Source: Dokdonella sp.
GTDB lineage: Bacteria; Pseudomonadota; Gammaproteobacteria; Xanthomonadales; Rhodanobacteraceae
NCBI RefSeq assembly: GCF_017744955.1
Contig: NZ_JAGIAG010000003.1
Location: 1-64,000, forward strand
DNA: 64,000 nt
Direction of reading: 5' to 3'
A program made the translations under genes and the position numbers. Of this stretch, positions 8,599 to 16,441 are shown piece by piece. Each line of letters opens with the position of its first letter. Position 1 is the first letter of the stretch. Below the pieces are notes generated by a model. The model saw only the letters and a list, made by a program, of their open reading frames with translations. It was not told the origin of the DNA and did no database searches.

Positions 8599-10605
8599 TC
8601 AGGGCGCCGACTCGAAACCGTCCTTGAAGATTCTGTCGTTGACGACCTTGACGTCGGGCACCAGCGTGGCGACGTCGAACGCCTCCGGATTGCCGGTCTG
8701 CGCCACGTGCAGGTTCGCGTTGCCGGCGATCGGCGGCGCCGCCACCGTGATCGAGAACGAATACAGCGTGCCCCAGTCCAGCGTCTGGCCGCCCTTGGGC
8801 ACGCTCCACGTCACGCGGTCGCCTGCCGTGCTCACCGCCCAGGCGCTGCTGCTGTCGAGGGTGCCGTTGCTGAAGGTCGTCGCCACGACCGTCTGCGACG
8901 ACGGCAGCGGCACGCTGAAATTGTCGAAACCCTTGTTGCTGACCACGCGCGGATCCGGCCCGTTTGCCGCGCCTTCCACGACGGCGCGCGCGAAATCGAA
9001 GTTCATCACCGCGTAGTCGTAACGCCACGTGCCGTCGCCGAGATCGGTGACCTTGACCGCGAGCTTGGCGTGGCCGCCGGGCGTGGCGACCAGCTCGGTG
9101 TTCATCGCGTTCTCGCCCGGATCGGCCGGATCGACCCAGCGGTCGATCGCCGCGCCGAGGCGATAGTTGGCCTGGCCGCCGAACGACCACTGTCCGCTGG
9201 TGTAGCGCGGCGTGCCGGTGACCGTGGCCATCGAGTTGTAGATGTTGATGTCTTCCTTGGCGATATACCAGGAATCCATCAGGAAGGTCGCGCCGGGATG
9301 GGCGGCAGGATCGATCTGCGACTCGCGCATCGTCATGCGCTGGGTCCAGTCGTCGTTGCCGTTGCTCTGCTCGCTGCCGGTGCAGTCCGGATCCCAGATC
9401 GAGCCGCAGCGTCCCCAGGTGCCGGTGGCGGGCACGATTTCCGAACGCGGGCCGAGGTCGCTCGGGTTGTCGTTGTTGAACGTGCTGTAGGTGTCGCTGC
9501 AGCCGCGGCCGAGGATGTGCGAGGCGTAGCAACTGCCCTGGCAGCCGCTGTTGGTCGTCAGCCACGCATGCTTGACGCCGGAGCGCGCGATCTGCTCGAT
9601 GCCGCCGTTCGCGTTGATGCGATACATGTTCCAGATCAGGAACGGATGCTGGTCGTTCTTGTACGGCGGGTTGTACGTCGGCGGACTACCGCTGAACATC
9701 TGGTGCCAGGCGATGCTCGCCGTGTACAGCGCGGTGCTGGTGCCGAGCGGATCGCCCGGGATGGTCTCCTGCGCGGTGCCGTCGTTGACGTTGTTCCTCA
9801 GCGTCGAGTTCGGCACGAACGCGACCAGGCCGTCGTTGGCGCCGCCCGGGCCGGTGCAGTTCTGGCAGCCGGCGGGCTGGAAGTCGATCGCCTTCATGAA
9901 CAGGTCGGCCTGATAGGCCGCACCGGTCACGCCCGGCACGCCCACGCCCGGCCACGGGTACGGCTCGCAGGTGCCGCCGGTGACTTCGTCGTCCCCCTGC
10001 ACGTAGACCTTGGTGTCCAGCGCCAGATCCGAGGCAGCCCAGCCAGCCGCTTCCGGGCGGCCGATGCGCGCGGCGAACTGCGGCGCCATGCGCATGTCGG
10101 CGGCGTGGATCGCCAGCGTGCGCTTGCCGTCGACCAGCTCGAACATCACCCGATCGATGAAGAACCAGCTCTTGCCGTCGCCGCTGACCACGTCGAGGAT
10201 GTTGGAACCGTCCTCGCGCACGCGCAGCGTCAGCTCGCGCAGATCGATCACCGTGTTGTCGGGCAGGCGCAGCACGTAGCCGCCGCGCATCTGCAGCGAG
10301 CCGCCGCCGAACTGCTTCAGCGCGCCGTTGCGCACCTGGAACTTCAGGCTGCCGGCCTCGCGCACGGCGAACCACTCGTGCCGGCGCCGATCGCTCTTCT
10401 CGAGCCGCTCGTGCGGCTGCCTTTCGACCTTGACGCCGAGGTTGCCGAGCAGGTCGCGATTCCAGCGAAAGCCGACCTCGCCTCCCCAGGCGGACCAGGC
10501 TTGCTGCGCGGCGGCTTCTTCCTGCTGCGCTTTCTCGATCACCCCGGCATGCGCGAGTGGCAGCGCGCAGCACAGGCCGATCAGGACACTGATGCTTCGT
10601 TTCAC
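8599..10605 (-). CDS. Large secreted protein of unknown function, paralogue A, with IFKDGFE tail
   Basis: A protein of 668 residues from a GTG start at 10605, supported by GGGGTGA 5 bases upstream; a longer upstream frame lacks a signal peptide. The signal peptide is VKRSISVLIGLCCALPLAHA, starting Met from GTG. It is homologous over its full length to paralogue B, with conserved Trp-rich N-terminal blocks, CQNCTGPGG, HPFLIWNMYRINA, GRGCSDTYS and LGPRSEIVPATG. The C-terminus is DRIFKDGFESAP, the tail shared with four other exported proteins in this window. The gene lies 155 bases downstream of the five-haem cytochrome on the same strand and probably belongs to its operon. Function is unknown; an extracellular or cell-surface partner of the cytochrome is a guess. 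Confidence 0.85.
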   Translation of the reverse strand: MKRSISVLIGLCCALPLAHAGVIEKAQQEEAAAQQAWSAWGGEVGFRWNRDLLGNLGVKVERQPHERLEKSDRRRHEWFAVREAGSLKFQVRNGALKQFGGGSLQMRGGYVLRLPDNTVIDLRELTLRVREDGSNILDVVSGDGKSWFFIDRVMFELVDGKRTLAIHAADMRMAPQFAARIGRPEAAGWAASDLALDTKVYVQGDDEVTGGTCEPYPWPGVGVPGVTGAAYQADLFMKAIDFQPAGCQNCTGPGGANDGLVAFVPNSTLRNNVNDGTAQETIPGDPLGTSTALYTASIAWHQMFSGSPPTYNPPYKNDQHPFLIWNMYRINANGGIEQIARSGVKHAWLTTNSGCQGSCYASHILGRGCSDTYSTFNNDNPSDLGPRSEIVPATGTWGRCGSIWDPDCTGSEQSNGNDDWTQRMTMRESQIDPAAHPGATFLMDSWYIAKEDINIYNSMATVTGTPRYTSGQWSFGGQANYRLGAAIDRWVDPADPGENAMNTELVATPGGHAKLAVKVTDLGDGTWRYDYAVMNFDFARAVVEGAANGPDPRVVSNKGFDNFSVPLPSSQTVVATTFSNGTLDSSSAWAVSTAGDRVTWSVPKGGQTLDWGTLYSFSITVAAPPIAGNANLHVAQTGNPEAFDVATLVPDVKVVNDRIFKDGFESAP

Positions 10606-10760
10606 GATTTCACCCCATGAGCGATGCACGCCGGCTGGTTTCGCAATGGGAAAGTTGCGAATGAAACCGACGGGCGGAGCGCCGAATCTAACACGCCTGC
10701 CCCGAGACCCCATGTTGCGAAGCAAAAGGCCAGATTGTCGGAAAGCCCCTTCCCGGAGGC

Positions 10761-12728
10761 TCAGTTGGTGGTCGCGCTCGCCGTCTGCATCAGCTCCGGC
10801 GGCGACTTGCCGTAGCCGGTCTTCGGCGCCTTGCCGTCGAAGCCGTCGGCGAAGATGCGCTCGCCGGCGACCGGCTCGTTCCAAAGGTCGAACAGGTACT
10901 GGCCGCGCGTCTTGTTCTGCGGCCCCACGCTGAATGGACGCGGGCGATTGGCGTCGCCCGGGCCGCACATCTGGTTCTCGCCCTGGAACGAATTCTCCAG
11001 CGCCTCGTCGCGCAGGAACTCGATGTATTCCTTGCTCGAGGTCTGGTAGTACAGCCGCGCCGTCGCGGTCAGCGGGCCCTGCGTGCCCGGCGGCAGCGCG
11101 ACCGCGTAGTCGACCTGGTCGTAGTTGATCAGGATGCCCGAGCCGGGCGTGGTTTCCGGATAGTTCGCGCCGACCGGAAGCAATTCGTAACCATTCGGGT
11201 CGGACGCGGACGCCGGCTTGAAGCCGAGCGGCGGAATGCGGTTGTCCTTGGCGACGCAGTCGTTCAACGCGAAATGGAACATCGGCGTGCCGTCGACGTC
11301 GTCGACGTCGCAGGTGTCGTTGCCGCGGTGATTCCAGATGCCCTGCAAGGCCTCGTACACGCGCGCCTGCTTGTCCTGCGTCAGCACGCCGCTGGCGGGA
11401 TCATAGGCGGCGCTCTCGAACACCAGCGCGCCGTTGGCGTCCTTGACCTGCAGGTTCAGCCACATGCGCCGGCCCTCGGCGTAGCCGGTCGGCAGCTTGT
11501 GGCCGGTCTTGTTGGTCACCTTCACGCGCAGCGCGAGCGCGCCGGCGCCGGCGCCGGCCGGCGTGTAGCTGGTGATCGTCGTGGCGACGTCCGCGGACTG
11601 TTCGGTGAGCAGTTGGCGCGCCCAGTCGATGGTCTGGTCGTAGGCGCTGGTGCGGTCGACGTGGCCGCCGTTGTTCTCGATCTGCGCGGCGTACTCGCCC
11701 TTGATGATGCCTGGAACCCAGGTGTTGCCGCCGGCGAGCTGGTGCACCGGCAGGTTGCCCTGGCGGAGATTGTCGCGATAGATGCAGGCGTAGGCGTCTT
11801 CCGACGGTGTCGACGGCATGTGGCAGGACTGGCAGGTCCGTTCCGGCGCCTGCGCGTACTGGCTCTGCAGCCACTCGTTGTAGGTGCGCTCGATCGGGAA
11901 CGCGCGTGCCGTGTCGGTACCGTCGCCGAGCTTGAGCGTCTTCAGCGGACCGCTGCCGAGGTCCGGCGAGCTGACATTGTGGCAGGTGCCGCAGATCGCG
12001 CTCTGCGTGTGGAATTCGGAATACTTCCACGCGTGCGGCGGCGGCGAGCCGCCGGTGGCGTAGTCGTACGGACCGCGGCGGCAGGGCTCGAACATGCCGT
12101 TCTCGGGGTCGCAAGGCAGGTCGTCGACCCAGGCGTTGCCGTTGTCCTCGTACGGCGGCTGGCCCTGCGGTCCCTGTGCCATCAGGCGATGGCAGTAGTG
12201 GCAGCTGGTGCCGCCGAAATCGCTGTTGCTGTCGTCGGGCGAGGCGTAGGTTCCATAGAGCAGGCAGCCGGCGGCGCCTTTGACCGGGTCGTTCGGCGTC
12301 GGATTCAGCCCCTGCTTGACGACGTTGCCGCGGAACCAGCCCTGCGGCGTGTGGCAGCGCAGGCAATAGTCGCCGACGCCGGGCACGTCGTTGTTGGCGA
12401 CGTCGAGCGCGGCCCAGAACACCGGATCGCGCGTCGCGTTCGCCATCATCGACCCGGCCCAGGTCGAGAACGGGCGCATCGTGCGGTCGACCGCGACGCT
12501 GCCGCCGCCACCGCTGCCGTGGCAGTTGCTGCACTGCTCGCTGTACTGCAGATCGAAATCGAGCCCCGGCTGCGTGCCGTGCGGCGTGAAATCGGCCGCG
12601 CCGCCGCCCGGCGAGAGCTGGCGTGAAACGTCGATCCATTGCGCCGGCCTGGCCTGCGCCGTCAGCGTCGACGTGGAGAAGATCGCAATCGCGAGGAGGA
12701 AGCGGAACGGCGTGCTCGGCAAGCGCAT
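10761..12728 (-). CDS. Exported pentahaem c-type cytochrome with IFADGF tail
   Basis: A protein of 655 residues with a signal peptide (ending TLTAQA). Five CxxCH haem sites are visible: CSNCH (66-70), CLRCH (122-126), CHYCH (176-180), CGTCH (246-250) and CQSCH (299-303). The segment STWAGSMMANATRDPVFWA is a block common in multihaem cytochromes. A beta-rich C-terminal half with VTNKTGHKLPTGYAEGRRMW follows. Near the C-terminus is GERIFADGFDGK, the shared tail motif, here followed by about 24 residues. It is likely a periplasmic or surface electron carrier; redox partner and substrate are unknown. The next two genes encode secreted paralogues. No convincing Shine-Dalgarno precedes the chosen ATG, so the exact start is uncertain. 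Confidence 0.85.
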   Translation of the reverse strand: MRLPSTPFRFLLAIAIFSTSTLTAQARPAQWIDVSRQLSPGGGAADFTPHGTQPGLDFDLQYSEQCSNCHGSGGGGSVAVDRTMRPFSTWAGSMMANATRDPVFWAALDVANNDVPGVGDYCLRCHTPQGWFRGNVVKQGLNPTPNDPVKGAAGCLLYGTYASPDDSNSDFGGTSCHYCHRLMAQGPQGQPPYEDNGNAWVDDLPCDPENGMFEPCRRGPYDYATGGSPPPHAWKYSEFHTQSAICGTCHNVSSPDLGSGPLKTLKLGDGTDTARAFPIERTYNEWLQSQYAQAPERTCQSCHMPSTPSEDAYACIYRDNLRQGNLPVHQLAGGNTWVPGIIKGEYAAQIENNGGHVDRTSAYDQTIDWARQLLTEQSADVATTITSYTPAGAGAGALALRVKVTNKTGHKLPTGYAEGRRMWLNLQVKDANGALVFESAAYDPASGVLTQDKQARVYEALQGIWNHRGNDTCDVDDVDGTPMFHFALNDCVAKDNRIPPLGFKPASASDPNGYELLPVGANYPETTPGSGILINYDQVDYAVALPPGTQGPLTATARLYYQTSSKEYIEFLRDEALENSFQGENQMCGPGDANRPRPFSVGPQNKTRGQYLFDLWNEPVAGERIFADGFDGKAPKTGYGKSPPELMQTASATTN

Positions 12729-12892
12729 CGGATGCAAGGAATTCGTGGCAGGGACGACGTCCGCCGACGCCTGCGCGTCGAACTGCGGAACCACGTCGAC
12801 ACCCCGACTCCGCAACGCCGGGGCCCGAGTGTAGGGCCATGCCGCGCGGGCGTCACGCTGCGCCTGCGCACGAAGCGCAGCGTTCGATCCGA

Positions 12893-14032
12893 TCAGGTCG
12901 CCGAAGCGAGCAGGTAGCGCTCGGCGATCGAGCGATACAGCGCCGGCAGACGTTCCAGCTCGTCCAGCGCGACGTGTTCGTCGACCTTGTGGATGCTGGC
13001 GTTGCACGGACCGACTTCGACCACCTCGGCACCGAGCGGCGCGATGAAGCGCCCGTCGGAGGTGCCGCCGCCGGTGCTGAGCTCCGGCTCGACCGCGCAC
13101 GACGCGCGGATCGCCGCGATGGTCGCCTCGCGCAGTGCGCCGCCGCGGGTCAGGAACGGCTCGCCGGACAGCCACCAGTCGAGCTCGAAGGCGACGCCGT
13201 GACGGTGCAGGATCGCCTCGACCCGCTCGCGCAGGCCCTCGGCCGTGCTGGCGGTGCCGTAGCGGAAGTTGAATACCGCACGCAGCTCGCCCGGAATCAC
13301 GTTGTCGGCGCCGGTGCCGGAGTTGAGATTGGAAATCTGGAACGAGGTCGGCGGGAACGCCTCGTCGCCCTCGTCCCAGCGCACCGCCGCGAGCTCGGCC
13401 AGCGCCGGCGCGAGTCGATGGATCGGGTTGTCGGCCTTCTCCGGGTAGGCGACGTGCCCCTGCACGCCGCGCACGCGCAGCCGGCCGGTCAGCGAGCCGC
13501 GACGGCCGACGCGGATCAGGTCGCCCAGGCGCTGCTTCGACGACGGCTCGCCGACCACGCAGGCGTCGAGCCGTTCGCCGCGAGCGCGGAACTCGGCGGC
13601 GACGCGGCGCACGCCGTCGACGGCGACGCCCTCCTCGTCCGACGTCAGCAGCAACGCGACGCGGCCCGGATGGCGCGGATGCGCGCGCACGAAGTCCTCC
13701 AGCGCGACGACCATCGCGGCGACGCCGGATTTCATGTCCGCCGCGCCGCGGCCGTATAGACGTCCGTCGCGGATCGCCGGCTCGAACGGCGGACTGGCCC
13801 AGTTCTCGGCCGGCCCGCTCGGCACCACGTCGGTGTGGCCGAGGAAGGCCAGCACCGGCCCGTCGCCGCCGTGCGTCGCCCACAGGTTGTCGACCTCGCC
13901 GTAGCGCAGGCGCTCGATCGCGAAACCGGCGCGGGCGAGGATCTCGGCGATCAGGTCCTGGCAGCCGGCGTCGTCGGGCGTAACGGAGGCCCGGCGGATC
14001 AGGTCGGAGGTGAGGGTGAGGACGGCGGACAT
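12893..14032 (-). CDS. dapE: Succinyl-diaminopimelate desuccinylase
   Basis: A protein of 379 residues of the M20 metallopeptidase family. It hydrolyses N-succinyl-LL-diaminopimelate in the lysine and meso-diaminopimelate pathway, in the cytoplasm. Metal ligands and active-site residues are visible in [11 protein letters not shown] (His66, Asp68), [10 protein letters not shown] and [11 protein letters not shown] (Glu133, Glu134), with [12 protein letters not shown] and the C-terminal NASIHKVDE typical of DapE. Length matches the family. The gene follows the arsC-like gene, an arrangement also known in Escherichia coli, with dapD further upstream. Oddly, the ATG is preceded almost directly by 13 copies of a 7-base repeat and no Shine-Dalgarno is visible. 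Confidence 0.96.
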   Translation of the reverse strand: MSAVLTLTSDLIRRASVTPDDAGCQDLIAEILARAGFAIERLRYGEVDNLWATHGGDGPVLAFLGHTDVVPSGPAENWASPPFEPAIRDGRLYGRGAADMKSGVAAMVVALEDFVRAHPRHPGRVALLLTSDEEGVAVDGVRRVAAEFRARGERLDACVVGEPSSKQRLGDLIRVGRRGSLTGRLRVRGVQGHVAYPEKADNPIHRLAPALAELAAVRWDEGDEAFPPTSFQISNLNSGTGADNVIPGELRAVFNFRYGTASTAEGLRERVEAILHRHGVAFELDWWLSGEPFLTRGGALREATIAAIRASCAVEPELSTGGGTSDGRFIAPLGAEVVEVGPCNASIHKVDEHVALDELERLPALYRSIAERYLLASAT

Positions 14033-14038
14033 GGGGGC

Positions 14039-14129
14039 GGTGAGCGGTGAGCGGTGAGCGGTGAGCGGTGAGCGGTGAGCGGTGAGCGGTGAGCGGTGAG
14101 CGGTGAGCGGTGAGCGGTGAGCGGTGAGC
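14039..14129. repeat. Heptanucleotide tandem repeat, 13 x GGTGAGC
   Basis: Thirteen exact copies of GGTGAGC, reading GCTCACC on the dapE strand, end 6 bases before the dapE ATG at 14032. Perfect copies imply recent expansion by slippage and a copy number likely to vary between strains. Confidence 0.97.
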
Positions 14130-14145
14130 GGGAAAAGCCTACATG

Positions 14146-14177
14146 GTCGTCATTCCCGCTTTCGCAGGAATGACGAC
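14146..14177. repeat. Short palindromic intergenic element (GTCGTCATTCC arms)
   Basis: GTCGTCATTCC (14146-14156) and GGAATGACGAC (14167-14177) are a perfect 11-base inverted repeat around CGCTTTCGCA. The sequence has the look of REP-like elements (CGTCATTCCCGC type) scattered in many proteobacterial genomes. It lies between the arsC-like gene and dapE. Confidence 0.8.
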
Positions 14178-14211
14178 GGACAATCCCGTACGCCCCCTAC
14201 CACCGTGGCGG

Positions 14212-14571
14212 TCATTTCCCCTCGAACAGCTGCGCGTACAGCTTGTCGGTGAAGCCCTGCCGCACTTCGCCGTCGTCCAGCACCGCCAGCGGCCGGCGTA
14301 CCAGCGCCGGGTATTCCTTGATCAACAGCGTCCACTCGGCGTCGCTGCCGGGCGACTTGCGCGCCTCCGGCAGGCTGCGCCAGGTGGTCGAGGCGCGGTT
14401 GACGAACTTCTCCCAGCCGCCGACCTGCTTGGCCCACCGCTTCAGCGATTCGGCCGGAATGCGCTGCTCGCGATAGTCGACGAACGCGTAGTCGACCTTC
14501 TTGCGGTCGAGCCAGTTGCGCGCCTTCTTGCAGGTGTCGCATTTTTCCAGGCCGTAGATCGTCGTGGTCAT
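14212..14571 (-). CDS. ArsC-like reductase family protein (YffB/Spx-type)
   Basis: A protein of 119 residues with a thioredoxin-like ArsC fold: MTTTIYGLEKCDTCKKARNW carries the N-terminal CxxC, and RRPLAVLDDGE contains the usual RRP segment. It matches the YffB-type ArsC-like proteins encoded next to dapE in Escherichia coli. The ATG at 14571 was chosen because it starts the beta strand of the fold directly; the 24 codons upstream add nothing recognisable. Substrate is unknown. The neighbourhood (dapD upstream, dapE downstream) suggests only co-transcription with lysine genes. Confidence 0.85.
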   Translation of the reverse strand: MTTTIYGLEKCDTCKKARNWLDRKKVDYAFVDYREQRIPAESLKRWAKQVGGWEKFVNRASTTWRSLPEARKSPGSDAEWTLLIKEYPALVRRPLAVLDDGEVRQGFTDKLYAQLFEGK

Positions 14572-14637
14572 GCTCGATGCTTGCGTGAAGGAGGGTGGGG
14601 ATTGTACGTGTCGTCTGCGTGAGCGAAACGGAAAGCC

Positions 14638-14711
14638 GGACACGGATCAAAGCGCATGAGCTCGGATCAACGAAATTTCTTATCCGCGTTCACGCGCTCT
14701 GATCCGCGTCC
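14638..14711. repeat. Imperfect inverted repeat between dapD and the arsC-like gene
   Basis: The arms at 14638-14655 (GGACACGGATCAAAGCGC) and 14694-14711 (GCGCTCTGATCCGCGTCC) are inverted complements in 16 of 18 positions. They flank AT-richer DNA that contains further GGATCA/TATCCGCG echoes. It could be a terminator for dapD or a small dispersed element; only one copy is in this window. Confidence 0.6.
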
Positions 14712-14723
14712 AATACGCTTTTC

Positions 14724-15545
<822 letters not shown>

Positions 15546-15753
15546 TGCGTTCCTCGAATGGGGGAGTCGCGCGATCTTCGCGCGGCTCGCGTGCGACGAC
15601 GGAATCCCCGTCGCGGCGGCGAAGTCGAAGTGTACCGAACGCGAACACTGTCGCGACGCAGTCGTGGGCCGCGAATGGCACGAGGCGCGCCCGCTTCTGC
15701 GAGGACACATTCTGCGAAGATGCCGCGATCGCACCCCGAAAGACGAGCGCCCC

Positions 15754-16395
15754 ATGTCCGTTGCCGATCCCCTGCTCGTTTACTCTTGGGTCGGCGCACG
15801 TTCCATCGGACGCGGCCTGCCGCTGCCGGTGCCCGACCGCGGCGGACTGCGCGTCGACACGGACCGGCCGGAGGAGCGCCGGCGCTACGTCTTCGCGCGC
15901 CGGACCGAGGGCTTGTGCGAACTCGCCGAATCGATCCGCGAACCGCGCGTCGCGCTGAAGCTCGCCGGCACGCGCGAGGAGCTGGCGTCGCTGCTGCCGG
16001 CGCGATGGCGCATCGCCGAACCGGGCTTCATGATGATCCGCGAACGGCCGCACGCCACTGCCGCCGCGTGCCCGGACGGATACCGGCTGGAACGGTCGAC
16101 GGCGGGCGCGACCACCGAGGTACGCATCCTGACCGCGCACGGCGAACTGGCCGCCGGCGGCTACGCCATCGAGTACGCCGGCGTGTTCGCTTACGACCGC
16201 ATCGTGACCGAGGCGGCGCATCGGCGACGCGGCCTCGGCCGCGCCGTGATGGCCGCCCTGGACTCGGCGCGCCGCTCCGAAGCGTCGCGACCGGTGCTGG
16301 TGGCGACGCCGGAAGGCCGCGCGCTATACGCCGATCTCGGCTGGACGCTGCACTCGCCGTGGACGACCGCGCTGATTCCCGACCCCGCGCCCTGA
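15754..16395 (+). CDS. GNAT-family N-acetyltransferase
   Basis: A protein of 213 residues. The C-terminal half carries the GNAT acetyl-CoA-binding signature, [19 protein letters not shown], then [15 protein letters not shown], the usual last strand and helix. The N-terminal half is divergent, as in GNATs that read a bulky or protein-linked substrate. Substrate unknown. It lies alone on the plus strand between glnD and dapD, breaking the otherwise co-oriented map-glnD-dapD order. The start at 15754 is the first ATG giving a globular N-terminus. Confidence 0.8.
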   Translation: MSVADPLLVYSWVGARSIGRGLPLPVPDRGGLRVDTDRPEERRRYVFARRTEGLCELAESIREPRVALKLAGTREELASLLPARWRIAEPGFMMIRERPHATAAACPDGYRLERSTAGATTEVRILTAHGELAAGGYAIEYAGVFAYDRIVTEAAHRRRGLGRAVMAALDSARRSEASRPVLVATPEGRALYADLGWTLHSPWTTALIPDPAP

Positions 16396-16441
16396 CGCGG
16401 ACCACGCCGGCGGAATCGCGCCCGGAGCGCGGCGATCGCGC

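Noticed and set aside
10729..13883. The cytochrome frame extended upstream to 13883
   Set aside because: The extra codons run in another frame through dapE on the same strand, and dapE is clearly coding. The signal peptide places the cytochrome start at 12728.
14039..14129. A CRISPR array
   Set aside because: The repeats are 7 bases, directly joined and have no spacers; this is a simple tandem repeat.
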